Shown here piece after piece: positions 39,061-46,346 of a stretch of DNA of 46,346 nucleotides. Within the stretch, counting starts at the first letter, position 1; each line of letters starts with the position of its first letter. The notes below the pieces were generated by a model. That model saw only the letters and a program-made list of their open reading frames with translations, ran no database searches and had not been told where the DNA came from. A program made the translations under genes and the position numbers. The stretch is taken from the NCBI RefSeq assembly GCF_009863025.1, contig NZ_WWIR01000696.1, positions 1 through 46,346 of the forward strand, written 5' to 3'. The stretch is from Streptomyces sp. SID4985. GTDB taxonomy: Bacteria > Actinomycetota > Actinomycetes > Streptomycetales > Streptomycetaceae.

Positions 39061-41274
39061 ATGGTCACCCCCAACGCCAGACCCTTCCGGCTCGCCACCA
39101 TCGCCGCCGCTCTCGTCGCGACGCCCTTCGTGCTGACCGCCGCGCCCGCGCAGGCCGTCACCGGCACCGTTCCGTCCGACGCCACCTACGCCGCCACCGC
39201 GCGCCTGGACATCGGCGACAGCACCCGGGGTTGCTCCGGCGTGCTGGTCGACACCGAGTGGCTGCTCACGGCCGCCAGTTGCTTCGTCACCGACCCCGCC
39301 ACGAGCCTCACGGTGCCCGCGGGCAAGCCCGCGCTGAAGACCACCGCGACCATCGGCCGTACGGACCTCGCGGGCACGCAGGGCGAGGTCCGCACGGTGG
39401 TGGAGCTGGTGCCCCGTACCGACCGCGACGTGGTGCTGGCCCGCCTGAACCGGCCGGTCACCACGGTCGCCCCGCTCGCGCTGTCCGCCACGGCCGCCAC
39501 CACCGGTGAGGACCTCCAGGTCGCCGGGTACGGCCGCACCGCGGACGAGTGGGCGCCGATGAAGCTGCACACCGGCACGTTCACCGTGGGCGCCACCGAC
39601 GCCACCACCGCCGCGGTCACCGGCAAGAACGGCGTCGCCATCTGCGCGGGCGACACCGGCGGCCCCGTCGTCCGCACAGAGGCGGGCGGCGCCAGGCTCG
39701 TCGCCCTCAGCAGCCGCTCCTACCAGGGCGGTTGCTTCGGCATCCCGGGCACCGAGACGCGCACCGACGGCGTCGGCACCCGGGTCGACGACCTGGGTGG
39801 CTGGATCAGCTCCAAGGCCGGTGCCACCCGTATCACCGACTTCAACTGCGACGGCGTGGAAGACATCGCGATCGCGGACCCCGAGGCGAGTGTGGGCGGT
39901 GACGCCAAGGCGGGTCTCGTCCGTGTCGTCTACGGCGGCGGCAAGGGCACCACCGAGATCAACCAGGACCTCGACTGGGTGTCCGGCGGCTCCGAGGCGA
40001 ACGACGGCTTCGGGTCGGCGATCGACACCGTCGACTACAACGAGGACGGCTGCACCGACCTGGTCGTCGGCACCCCGGGCGAGGACCTCGGGAGCGCGAC
40101 CGACGCCGGTATGGCCGACGTGCTCTACGGCGCCCCGGGCGGCGTCGGCACCGGCGCGCAGAAGGCCACCCACTTCGAGCAGGGCGCCGGTACCGGCACG
40201 CTGCTCGGCAGTGTCTCGGAGACGGGCGACCGGCTCGGCGCCGCCATCGCCGCCGGTGCCACCGCCTCCGGCGAGCCCTACGTCGCGATCGGCGACCCGG
40301 GTGAGGACCTCGGCACCATCGTCGACGCGGGCTCGGTGATCTACGCCCACGCCAACACCAACGTCGGCATCAGCCAGGACAGCACCGGCGTCCCCGGGGC
40401 CGCCGAGACGGGCGACAAGTTCGGCAGCGTCATCGCCGCCGACGCCAACCACATCGCCGTCGGCGCCCCCAACGACGCCATCGGCGCCGACACCGACGCG
40501 GGCAACGTGATGGTCTTCGACCAGAAGCTGAACTCCGAGGGCAAGCCCACCGCCCTGTTCGGCATGGACCAGGACCTCGACACCGTCTCCGGCGGCGCCG
40601 AGGCGGGCGACCTGTTCGGCAAGTCCCTCGCCCTGGTCCCGTACCGCCCCTCCGGCTCCGCCACGGCCACCGACTCGATCCTCGCGGTCGGCTCGCCCGG
40701 CGAGGACCTCACGCTCGACACCGCCAACAAGGCCGACGCCGGTAACGTCATCACCTTCCAGGTCAAGGCCAACGGCACCTTCACCCAGCTCAAGGCGATC
40801 GACACGGGCACGGCCGACGACGACGTCTCCGGCACCATCGAGGCCGGTGACCAGTTCGGCTCGTCCGTGACCGCCGTCAACACCGCGCCCCGCGCGGTCG
40901 GCACCGCCGCCACGATGAGGCTCGCCGTCGGCAGCGTCGGTGAGGCCATCGGCACGGAGGCGGGCGCCGGTTCCGTCCAGACGTTCCCCCTCCTCGGTGC
41001 CCCCGGCGCCAGCGACCGCTGGATCCAGGTCGGCGACAGCGCCGGTATCCCCGGCACCCCGACCGCCGGCCAGAAGCTGGGCTCCAGCATCCGCTTCACC
41101 GGCACCCAGCTCTACGTCGGCATGCCGTTCGGCCCCAGCGCCACGGGCGCCCTGTACGCCCTGCCGATGTCCAACGTGACCGCCGGAGGCACCGCCGCCC
41201 CGGTCACCGCCTACCAGCCGGGCACCGGCGGCCTCCCCGCCGTCGGCACCCGCTTCGGCGCCAGCGCCCGCTGA
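39061..41274 (+). CDS. Secreted trypsin-fold pseudoprotease with FG-GAP/integrin-type repeats
   Basis: A 737-residue secreted protein. The signal peptide (about 1-32) ends TAAPAQA. Residues 33-255 follow the trypsin fold (TRGCSGVLVDTEWLLTAASCFV ... RDVVLARL ... ICAGDTGGPVV), but the catalytic His is Ser73 (TAASC in place of TAAHC) and the nucleophile Ser is Thr199 (GDTGG in place of GDSGG). Only the Asp is kept, so protease activity is unlikely. Residues 255-737 hold about seven FG-GAP repeats (DFNCDGVEDIAIADPEA, DYNEDGCTDLVVGTPGEDLG, YVAIGDPGEDLG), which form a Ca2+-binding beta-propeller as in integrin alpha chains. The likely role is extracellular binding. The ATG at 39061 follows GAGGAATTC. 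Confidence 0.9.
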   Translation: MVTPNARPFRLATIAAALVATPFVLTAAPAQAVTGTVPSDATYAATARLDIGDSTRGCSGVLVDTEWLLTAASCFVTDPATSLTVPAGKPALKTTATIGRTDLAGTQGEVRTVVELVPRTDRDVVLARLNRPVTTVAPLALSATAATTGEDLQVAGYGRTADEWAPMKLHTGTFTVGATDATTAAVTGKNGVAICAGDTGGPVVRTEAGGARLVALSSRSYQGGCFGIPGTETRTDGVGTRVDDLGGWISSKAGATRITDFNCDGVEDIAIADPEASVGGDAKAGLVRVVYGGGKGTTEINQDLDWVSGGSEANDGFGSAIDTVDYNEDGCTDLVVGTPGEDLGSATDAGMADVLYGAPGGVGTGAQKATHFEQGAGTGTLLGSVSETGDRLGAAIAAGATASGEPYVAIGDPGEDLGTIVDAGSVIYAHANTNVGISQDSTGVPGAAETGDKFGSVIAADANHIAVGAPNDAIGADTDAGNVMVFDQKLNSEGKPTALFGMDQDLDTVSGGAEAGDLFGKSLALVPYRPSGSATATDSILAVGSPGEDLTLDTANKADAGNVITFQVKANGTFTQLKAIDTGTADDDVSGTIEAGDQFGSSVTAVNTAPRAVGTAATMRLAVGSVGEAIGTEAGAGSVQTFPLLGAPGASDRWIQVGDSAGIPGTPTAGQKLGSSIRFTGTQLYVGMPFGPSATGALYALPMSNVTAGGTAAPVTAYQPGTGGLPAVGTRFGASAR

Positions 41275-41285
41275 CGCGGAAGCGG

Positions 41286-41312
41286 CACTGAGGCACTGAG
41301 GCACTGAGGCAC
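41286..41312. repeat. Tandem 8-bp repeat
   Basis: CACTGAGG occurs three times in a row (41286-41309) and begins a fourth copy (CAC, 41310-41312), between the FG-GAP gene stop and its terminator. Confidence 0.8.
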
Positions 41313-41320
41313 GCATAAAA

Positions 41321-41355
41321 GAAGCCCCGAGGACCGCTGCGGTCCTCGGGGCTTC
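41321..41355. terminator. Bidirectional terminator between the FG-GAP gene and bioY
   Basis: A perfect 16-bp stem, GAAGCCCCGAGGACCG (41321-41336) with its complement at 41340-41355, and a 3-nt loop, between convergent genes. Confidence 0.88.
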
Positions 41356-41382
41356 CGGCGTCCGGCGCCGACGGTTCCGGTG

Positions 41383-41964
41383 TCAGCGCTTGGCGGCGAA
41401 CTTCCAGGCCGTGGGCAGCGCGCCCATGGCCAGGGCGGCCTTCAGGGCGTCGCCGATCAGGAAGGGAGTCAGACCGGCCGCGATGGCCTGGGTCAGGGAC
41501 ATGTGGGCCGCGAGGGCCAGGTACGGGACGCCGACCGCGTAGATGATCGCCTCGCCGAGGAGCATCGTGCCCGCCATGCGGAGCGGGGAGCGGTCCGCGC
41601 CGCGGCGGGCCAGGGCGCCGACCGCCGCCGAGGCGAGGATCATGCCGAGGACGTAGCCGAAGGAGACCGCGCCGGAGCCCGAGCCACCCTCCGCGAACCA
41701 CGGCACGCCGACGACGCCCGCGACCGCGTACAGCGCGAGGGAGAGGACACCGCGACGGGCACCGAGCGCGGTGCCGACGAGGAGCGCGGCGAAGGTCTGG
41801 CCGGTCACCGGGACCGGGGAGCCCGGCACCGGGACGGCGATCTGGGCCGCGAGTCCGGTGAGGGCGGCGCCGCCGAGCACGAGGGCGGCGTCGCGCACGC
41901 GGGACGCAGGGATGAGGTCGGCGAGGACTGCGCCGGGGCGGGCGATGACGCTGGCGGTGCTCAT
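41383..41964 (-). CDS. bioY: Biotin transporter BioY
   Basis: A 193-residue S-component of ECF-type or solitary biotin uptake systems, with six TM helices. Typical BioY elements are VPVPGSPVPVTGQTFAALLVGTALGARRG (about residues 44-72) and the GYVLGMILASAAVGALARRG helix. AGTMLLGEAIIYAVGVPYLAL and LTPFLIGDALKAALA follow. No BioMN partners are adjacent, so it may act alone or use a shared energising module encoded elsewhere. The ATG at 41964 is the only well-placed start. Upstream is a short inverted repeat GGTGA-CAAC-TCACC (41989-42002) that could bind a biotin regulator. Confidence 0.93.
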   Translation of the reverse strand: MSTASVIARPGAVLADLIPASRVRDAALVLGGAALTGLAAQIAVPVPGSPVPVTGQTFAALLVGTALGARRGVLSLALYAVAGVVGVPWFAEGGSGSGAVSFGYVLGMILASAAVGALARRGADRSPLRMAGTMLLGEAIIYAVGVPYLALAAHMSLTQAIAAGLTPFLIGDALKAALAMGALPTAWKFAAKR

Positions 41965-42285
41965 GGGGACTCCGCGGGTGTGTGGGCAGGTGACAACTCA
42001 CCGACGCTATACCGGCGGCCAACCCCCGATCACCGTCCGCGCTCGACAAAGGCGTGAACAGGCGCTTGGTGGGCTCCGGACAAAGGATGCCGGTTACACC
42101 GGGATCGGCGTGACGCCCGTCACCCCGGCTGGGTGGCCGGGGCCACCCAGGTAAGTGGACGCACACATTCCGTAAGTGATTTGTCCGTATCGTGGGCGCT
42201 TCCCGCGTCCGCTCCCGGAAACCGCCCAGACTGGTGGAGTTTTTTTACCCTCTGTCGGACTACCGGACTGGACGAGCCCCGCCCC
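41965..42285. other. Divergent bioY / permease control region
   Basis: A 321-bp region without a gene. It contains the inverted repeat at 41989-42002, a 22-bp palindrome at 42129-42150 (CTGGGTGGCC with GGCCACCCAG), a -10-like TATCGT at 42188-42193, and a small hairpin plus T7 run at 42222-42246 just before the permease gene. Confidence 0.5.
42222..42246 (+). promoter_or_regulatory. Hairpin plus T7 tract in the permease leader (possible attenuator)
   Basis: CCGCC (42222-42226) pairs with GGTGG (42233-42237), then AG and seven Ts (42240-42246), 40 nt before the permease start. T7 is rare in this genome. It could be an intrinsic terminator used for attenuation. Confidence 0.35.
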
Positions 42286-43671
42286 ATGCCCAGCACCACC
42301 ACGCAGACACCGCCACAACAGCGGGAACAGGGCGCCCCCCTCGCCTCCGGCCTCAAGCAGCGCCACCTGTCCATGATCGCCCTGGGTGGCGTGATCGGCG
42401 CCGGTCTCTTCGTCGGCTCCGGCGCGGGGATCGCCGCCGCGGGTCCCTCCATCGTCGTCGCGTACGCCCTCTCCGGCTTCCTCGTGCTGCTGGTGATGCG
42501 GATGCTGGGCGAGCTGTCGGCGGCGTACCCGTCCTCGGGCTCCTTCTCCGCGCACGCCGAGCGGGCGATCGGCCCGTGGGCCGGGTTCACGGTCGGCTGG
42601 TCGTTCTGGATCATGCAGTGCACGGTCGTCGGCCTGGAGGGCATCGGCGCCGGGAAGATCGTCAGCGGCTGGCTGCCCGGCACCCCGCAGTGGGCCTGGG
42701 TCGCCCTGTTCATGGTGGTGTTCTGCGGCGCGAACCTGGCCGCCGTGAAGAACTTCGGCGAGTTCGAGTTCTGGTTCGCCGCGCTGAAGGTCGGCGCGAT
42801 CGTGCTGTTCCTGGTCCTCGGCGTGCTGGCCATCGCGGGCGTGCTGCCCGGCACCCACTCCCCCGGCGCCTCCCACCTCAGCCACTTCCTGCCGAACGGC
42901 GCCCAGGGCCTGGTCCTCGGCCTGCTCGCGTCGGTGTTCGCGTACGGCGGCCTGGAGACGGTGACCATCGCGGCCGCCGAGTCGGAGGACCCGGTGCGGG
43001 GCGTCGCCACCGCCGTCCGGACCACGATGTGGCGGATCGCGCTGTTCTACATCGGCTCCATGGCCGTCGTCGTCACCCTCGTCCCCTGGAACTCCCCGGA
43101 GGTCGTGGCGCGCGGCCCGTACGTCGCCGCCCTCGACAGCCTCGGCATCCCCGGCGCGGGCCGCGTCATGGACGTGGTGGTCCTCGCCGCCCTGCTCTCC
43201 GCGATGAACGCCAACATCTACGGCTCCTCGCGCATGCTGCACTCCCTGGTCGGCCGGGGTCTCGGCCCGAAGGCGTTGGCGAAGGTGACCGACGGGGTGC
43301 CGAGGATCGCCGTCCTGGTCTCCTCGGTGTTCGGCTTCGCGTGTGTGCTGCTCAGCTACTGGCGCCCGGACGACGTGTTCATGTGGCTGCTCAACATGAT
43401 CGGCGCGGTGATCCTGGTCGTCTGGATCTTCGTCGGCGTCTCCCAGCTGATCCTGCGCCGCCGCGCCGAGCGCGCGGGTGCCGAGCGGCCCGCCGTGCTG
43501 ATGTGGGCGTTCCCTTGGCTGACCTGGGCCGCTCTGCTCGGCATGGTCGTGATCCTGGTGCTGATGGCCCGGCAGCCGGACACCCGGGCCCAGCTGTACT
43601 CCACGGGCGGCCTGACGCTGGCCCTGGCGGCGGGCGGCTACGCCTGGCAGCGGGCGCGCGCCAAGCGCTGA
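42286..43671 (+). CDS. Amino-acid permease (APC superfamily, AAT family)
   Basis: A 461-residue transporter with about 12 TM helices, paralogous to 35917-37341. Shared blocks include LKxRHLSMIAxGGVIGAGLFVGS, LVMRMLGELSAAYPSSGSFSAHAERAIGPWAGF, FGEFEFWFAALKV and AAESEDPVRGVATAV. The variable helix 3 region (SFWIMQCTVVGLEGIGAGKIV) differs from the other permease, so the substrate probably differs. The ATG at 42286 has only a weak ribosome site (GGACGAG about 10 nt upstream). Its leader contains the hairpin/T-tract. A 20-bp terminator hairpin follows the stop. Confidence 0.92.
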   Translation: MPSTTTQTPPQQREQGAPLASGLKQRHLSMIALGGVIGAGLFVGSGAGIAAAGPSIVVAYALSGFLVLLVMRMLGELSAAYPSSGSFSAHAERAIGPWAGFTVGWSFWIMQCTVVGLEGIGAGKIVSGWLPGTPQWAWVALFMVVFCGANLAAVKNFGEFEFWFAALKVGAIVLFLVLGVLAIAGVLPGTHSPGASHLSHFLPNGAQGLVLGLLASVFAYGGLETVTIAAAESEDPVRGVATAVRTTMWRIALFYIGSMAVVVTLVPWNSPEVVARGPYVAALDSLGIPGAGRVMDVVVLAALLSAMNANIYGSSRMLHSLVGRGLGPKALAKVTDGVPRIAVLVSSVFGFACVLLSYWRPDDVFMWLLNMIGAVILVVWIFVGVSQLILRRRAERAGAERPAVLMWAFPWLTWAALLGMVVILVLMARQPDTRAQLYSTGGLTLALAAGGYAWQRARAKR

Positions 43672-43682
43672 AGCCCGCCCGC

Positions 43683-43729
43683 GCACGACGAAGGCCCCCA
43701 CGAGCGACACGTGGGGGCCTTTGTCGTGC
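43683..43729 (+). terminator. Terminator after the second permease
   Basis: A 20-bp stem (43683-43702 with 43710-43729) with one G:U pair and a 7-nt loop, 11 nt past the stop. It insulates sodF. Confidence 0.88.
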
Positions 43730-43769
43730 CCCGGGCACCCATCGACCGCTTCTTGTTGCTACCGTGCAG

Positions 43770-43786
43770 TTGCAAGTTCTTTGCAA
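43770..43786 (+). promoter_or_regulatory. Nur box (nickel-responsive operator) of sodF
   Basis: TTGCAA-GTTCT-TTGCAA matches the Streptomyces Nur consensus tTGCaa-N5-ttGCAA exactly. It lies 23 bp before the sodF ATG, over the promoter or start region. In S. coelicolor, Nur with nickel represses sodF through such a site. Confidence 0.85.
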
Positions 43787-43809
43787 TAAGCCTCGGAGGG
43801 GACCCGTCC

Positions 43810-44457
43810 ATGCCCGTCTACACGCTGCCAGAGCTGCCCTACGACTACGCCGCGCTCGCCCCCGTGATCAGCCCCGAGATCATCGAGCTGCACCACGACA
43901 AGCACCACGCGGCGTACGTGAAGGGCGCCAACGACACCCTGGAGCAGCTCGCCGAGGCGCGGGACAAGGACGCCTGGGGCTCGGTCAACGGGCTGGAGAA
44001 GAACCTCGCCTTCCACCTCTCCGGGCACATCCTGCACAGCATCTACTGGCAGAACATGACCGGTCCGAAGGAGGGCGGCGGCGAGCCGCTGGCCCAGGAC
44101 GGCGTGGGCGAACTGGCCGACGCGATCACGGAGTCGTTCGGCTCCTTCGCGGCCTTCAAGGCCCAGTTGACCAAGGCGTCGGCCACCACCCAGGGCTCCG
44201 GCTGGGGCGTGCTGGCGTACGAGCCGCTCAGCGGCCGGCTGATCGTGGAGCAGGTCTACGACCACCAGGGCAACGTCGGCCAGGGCTCGACCCCGGTCCT
44301 GGTCTTCGACGCCTGGGAGCACGCCTTCTACCTCCAGTACCGCAACCAGAAGGTCGACTTCATCGAGGCCATGTGGCAGGTCGTGAACTGGCAGGACGTG
44401 GCCCGGCGGTACGCGGCCGCGAAGGAGCGGGCGGACGTGCTGCTGCTGGCTCCCTGA
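43810..44457 (+). CDS. sodF: Iron-containing superoxide dismutase
   Basis: A 215-residue Fe/Mn-type SOD that dismutates superoxide to O2 and H2O2. The metal ligands are His28 ([12 protein letters not shown]), His76 ([10 protein letters not shown]), and the Asp and His of [11 protein letters not shown]. The sequence is the Streptomyces SodF type ([31 protein letters not shown]). The ATG at 43810 has GGAGG upstream (43795-43799). A perfect Nur box lies before it, and the 3' UTR carries the s-SodF small RNA that silences the Ni-SOD gene sodN. When nickel is scarce, SodF and s-SodF are made together; when it is plentiful, Nur shuts both off. Confidence 0.96.
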   Translation: MPVYTLPELPYDYAALAPVISPEIIELHHDKHHAAYVKGANDTLEQLAEARDKDAWGSVNGLEKNLAFHLSGHILHSIYWQNMTGPKEGGGEPLAQDGVGELADAITESFGSFAAFKAQLTKASATTQGSGWGVLAYEPLSGRLIVEQVYDHQGNVGQGSTPVLVFDAWEHAFYLQYRNQKVDFIEAMWQVVNWQDVARRYAAAKERADVLLLAP

Positions 44458-44469
44458 AGTTTTCCGAGC

Positions 44470-44562
44470 GTCCCGCCTCGTGATCGTCTTCTCACCCCTC
44501 ACGGCGGCGGGCGGAGAAAAGGTCAGGGCCCCCGCGAAGTCATGCCCGCGGGGGCCCTGCCG
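44470..44562 (+). ncRNA. s-SodF-type small RNA from the sodF 3' UTR
   Basis: The sodF 3' UTR contains GATCGTCTTCTCACCCCTC (44482-44500), a 19-nt stretch whose complement, GAGGGGTGAGAAGACGATC, has the form of a ribosome site and spacer just before a start codon, as in sodN. In S. coelicolor a processed RNA of about 90 nt from this place pairs with sodN mRNA and destabilises it. The 3' end would be the hairpin at 44524-44559. The 5' end given here is approximate, set by the published size. sodN itself is not in this window. Confidence 0.7.
44524..44559. terminator. sodF / s-SodF terminator, shared with the convergent gene
   Basis: A 13-bp stem, CAGGGCCCCCGCG (44524-44536) with CGCGGGGGCCCTG (44547-44559), and a 10-nt loop. 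It forms the 3' end of the small RNA and lies 22 bp before the stop of the convergent DsbA-fold gene. Confidence 0.85.
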
Positions 44563-44581
44563 TACGTGCGTACAGGCGTAC

Positions 44582-45244
44582 CTACAGGTTGCTGAAGTCC
44601 GGCCCCTGCGTCCGGGTCCGCTTCAGCTCGTAGAAGCCGGGGACGGAGGCGACCGCGAGGGTGCCGTCCCACAGGCGGGCCGCCTGCTCGCCCTTGGGGG
44701 CGGGGGTGACGACCGGGCCGAAGAAGGCGATCTGCTCGCCGTCGGGGCCGGGGACCGCGATGACCGGGGTGCCGACCTCCTGGCCGACCTTCTCGATGCC
44801 CTCCTTGTGGGAGGCGCGCAGCTCGGCGTCGAACTCGAAGTCGGTCTGGTCGAAGTAGTCGATGAGGTCGGCGGGCAGGCCCACCTCGGCGAGCGCGCCC
44901 TCGACGGCCTCGCGGGTCGGGCCCTCGCCGTCGTTGTGGATACGGGTGCCGAGCGCGGTGTAGAGCGGGCCGAGGACGTCGGCGCCGTGCTTCTGCCAGG
45001 CGGCGGTGACGACCCGGACCGGCTGCCACGCCTTGGTGGCGAGCATCTCCCGGTACTCCTCGGGCAGCTCGTCGATGCGGTCCTCGTTGAGGACGGCGAG
45101 GCTCATGATGTGCCAGCGGACCTCGATGTCACGGACCTTCTCCACCTCCAGCACCCAGCGGGAGGTCATCCAGGCCCAGGGGCACAGCGGGTCGAACCAG
45201 AAGTCCACCGGGGTCTTGCCCGACGTGGTCGCGGTCTCGGACAT
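44582..45244 (-). CDS. DsbA-fold thiol oxidoreductase, mycothiol-dependent reductase-like (Rv2466c type)
   Basis: A 220-residue cytoplasmic thioredoxin-superfamily protein. The active site is FDPLCPWAWMTSRW with Cys21 only; the second cysteine of a CxxC pair is replaced by Ala (CPWA). EVGTPVIAVPGPDGE holds the conserved cis-Pro. A helical insertion (about residues 55-130) forms the substrate lid. The nearest known relatives are the mycobacterial Rv2466c mycothiol-dependent reductases, which have CPWC. A one-Cys version may use mycothiol directly. The ATG at 45244 has AGGAGAG upstream. A SigR promoter 34 nt before the start links it to the disulfide-stress response. Confidence 0.88.
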   Translation of the reverse strand: MSETATTSGKTPVDFWFDPLCPWAWMTSRWVLEVEKVRDIEVRWHIMSLAVLNEDRIDELPEEYREMLATKAWQPVRVVTAAWQKHGADVLGPLYTALGTRIHNDGEGPTREAVEGALAEVGLPADLIDYFDQTDFEFDAELRASHKEGIEKVGQEVGTPVIAVPGPDGEQIAFFGPVVTPAPKGEQAARLWDGTLAVASVPGFYELKRTRTQGPDFSNL

Positions 45245-45277
45245 GTCTCTCCTAGCGAAACGGTCTTTACCGGCGGC

Positions 45278-45304
45278 AACATCGCCTCCGGCCCCGCAAT
45301 TCCC
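45278..45304 (-). promoter_or_regulatory. SigR (thiol-stress) promoter of the DsbA-fold gene
   Basis: On the minus strand, GGGAAT (45304-45299), exactly 18 bp, then GTT (45280-45278), a full match to the SigR consensus. It lies 34 nt upstream of the ATG. Confidence 0.75.
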
Positions 45305-45382
45305 CGCTGCCGCCGGTCAGGACCGCATGGCAGGATCGTGCCGTTCAGAGCCTGAATCTCGCGACCACAAGGGAGTGCCGCC

Positions 45383-46346
45383 GTGCCCGGTGAGAATCTG
45401 TCCCGCGACGAGGCCCGGGAGCGGGCCGCGCTGCTGTCCGTCGACGGGTACGACGTGTCGCTCGACCTGCGTTCCGCCGTCGGTGACGCCGACGACGCCA
45501 CCGGTCCGCGCACGTTCCGCTCGGTGACGACGATCCGCTTCGGCTGCGCCGAGCCGGGCGCCTCCAGCTTCGCGGACCTGATCGCGCCGTCGGTGAACGC
45601 CGTGACGCTCAACGGCCGTGCCCTGGACCCGGCCGAGGTCTTCGACGGCTCCCGGGTGCTGCTGACGGACCTGGCCGCCGAGAACGAGCTGACGGTGGAC
45701 GCGCAGTGCGCCTACTCCCGCACCGGCGAGGGCATGCACCGCTTCGTGGACCCCGAGGACGGCGAGGTCTACCTCTACACGCAGTACGAACCGGCCGACG
45801 CCCGGCGGGTGTTCGCGGGCTTCGAGCAGCCGGACCTGAAGGCGCCCTACCGCTTCGAGGTGCGCGCGCCCGAGGGCTGGCGGGTGTGGAGCAACGGCGC
45901 CGGTGAACTCACGGACGGCGTCTGGAAGTTCGCGGAGACCAAGCCCATCTCGACGTACATCACCTGCGTGGTGGCGGGCCCGTACCACTACGTCACGGAC
46001 TCCTACGAGCGTGTCCTGGAGGACGGCTCCAAGCTGGAGATCCCGCTCGGCGCGATGTGCCGCAAGGGTCTCGCGCCGTACTTCGACGCCGACGACATCT
46101 TCCTGATCACCAAGCAGGGCCTGGACTTCTTCCACGAGAACTTCGACTACCCGTACCCCTTCGGGAAGTACGACCAGGCGTTCGTGCCCGAGTACAACCT
46201 CGGGGCGATGGAGAACCCGGGTCTGGTGACCTTCCGCGAGGAGTACATCTTCCGCGGCAAGGTGACGCAGACGTCGTACGAGGCGCGGGCCAACGTCATC
46301 CTGCACGAGATGGCGCACATGTGGTTCGGCGACCTGGTCACCATGG
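45383..46346 (+). CDS. pepN: Aminopeptidase N (M1 metallopeptidase), N-terminal part
   Basis: The first 321 codons are present; the gene runs off the right end. The GTG at 45383 (MPGENLSRDEARERAALLSVDGYDV) has AAGGGAG 8 nt upstream. The N-terminal beta-domain of M1 enzymes (about 15-200) is followed by the exopeptidase motif LGAMEN (about residues 272-277) and the zinc-binding HEMAH (about 309-313), ending at WFGDLVTM. The enzyme trims N-terminal residues from peptides, working downstream of Clp and other ATP-dependent proteases. Upstream there is only a weak SigR-like site (GGACC-N18-GTT, 45320-45345). It is transcribed divergently from the DsbA-fold gene. Confidence 0.95.
   Translation, partial: MPGENLSRDEARERAALLSVDGYDVSLDLRSAVGDADDATGPRTFRSVTTIRFGCAEPGASSFADLIAPSVNAVTLNGRALDPAEVFDGSRVLLTDLAAENELTVDAQCAYSRTGEGMHRFVDPEDGEVYLYTQYEPADARRVFAGFEQPDLKAPYRFEVRAPEGWRVWSNGAGELTDGVWKFAETKPISTYITCVVAGPYHYVTDSYERVLEDGSKLEIPLGAMCRKGLAPYFDADDIFLITKQGLDFFHENFDYPYPFGKYDQAFVPEYNLGAMENPGLVTFREEYIFRGKVTQTSYEARANVILHEMAHMWFGDLVTM

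Noticed and set aside
41286..41312. Tandem CACTGAGG considered as phage attachment site or CRISPR
   Set aside because: 8-bp head-to-tail units without spacers and no integrase nearby.
41989..42002. Inverted repeat before bioY considered as a proven BirA or BioQ operator
   Set aside because: The arms are only 5 bp and do not match the known biotin-repressor consensus well; kept only as a note.
45320..45345. SigR-like site GGACC-N18-GTT before pepN
   Set aside because: The -35 element deviates from the consensus, and without expression data it is too weak to list as a promoter.

Overview
The window is a 46.3 kb stretch of chromosome from a Streptomyces species or very close relative. The evidence is very high GC with G/C at third codon positions, GTG starts, wall-elongation, Clp and sodF blocks in the order familiar from Streptomyces, an actinobacterial Nur box and SigR-type promoters. 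I see no insertion sequence, integrase, plasmid origin or CRISPR array. It is core chromosome with one accessory patch and one decayed patch.

Layout. (1) 1-1272, minus: the first 62 codons of RNase E/G (rne) and a DUF2344 radical-SAM-linked protein. (2) 1277-9599: an accessory patch. It holds a repeat-built membrane protein, a small membrane protein, an alpha/beta hydrolase, a DUF805 protein, a lipoprotein, a protein combining an Mrr-type nuclease domain with a TerD domain, and a PadR regulator with two membrane-protein targets around a striking palindromic operator. (3) 9655-13182: the TIGR03960-type radical SAM protein, the likely partner of the DUF2344 protein, and a CYTH-CHAD polyphosphate-binding protein. 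(4) 13450-19869: the sidewall and sporulation wall-synthesis cluster mreB-mreC-mreD-mrdA-rodA. (5) 20195-25430: ndk, a DUF4233 gene, folC and valS. (6) 25568-26602: a proline-rich single-pass membrane protein. (7) 26688-31182: clpX, clpP2, clpP1 and tig, a protein-quality-control block with a candidate ClgR box and a SigR-like promoter. (8) 31357-31666: tRNA-Pro(TGG) and tRNA-Gly(TCC). (9) 31755-35669: a small membrane protein, an HD-domain (alarmone-hydrolase-like) protein, a SpoIIE/PP2C-type phosphatase with a 19-bp tandem repeat upstream, a Nei-type DNA glycosylase and rpiB. (10) 35917-37341: an amino-acid permease, followed by about 1.5 kb of decayed DNA that ends in a C-terminal gene remnant. 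(11) 39061-41964: a secreted trypsin-fold/FG-GAP protein lacking its catalytic His and Ser, then bioY. (12) 42286-46346: a second amino-acid permease, sodF with its Nur box and a 3'-UTR small RNA (s-SodF type), a DsbA-fold thiol protein under a SigR promoter, and the N-terminal part of pepN.

How it works together. Most genes are housekeeping: wall elongation, nucleotide, folate and tRNA charging functions, proteolysis, DNA repair and superoxide defence. The most information-rich points are regulatory: the PadR divergent operator, the ClgR/SigR promoter of clpP1P2, the adjacent 19-bp repeats upstream of the phosphatase-HD pair, the structured leaders of the two permeases, and the nickel-responsive sodF locus with its sodN-silencing RNA. 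The least explained proteins are the coiled-coil-Mrr-TerD protein and the PadR-controlled membrane module in the accessory patch.
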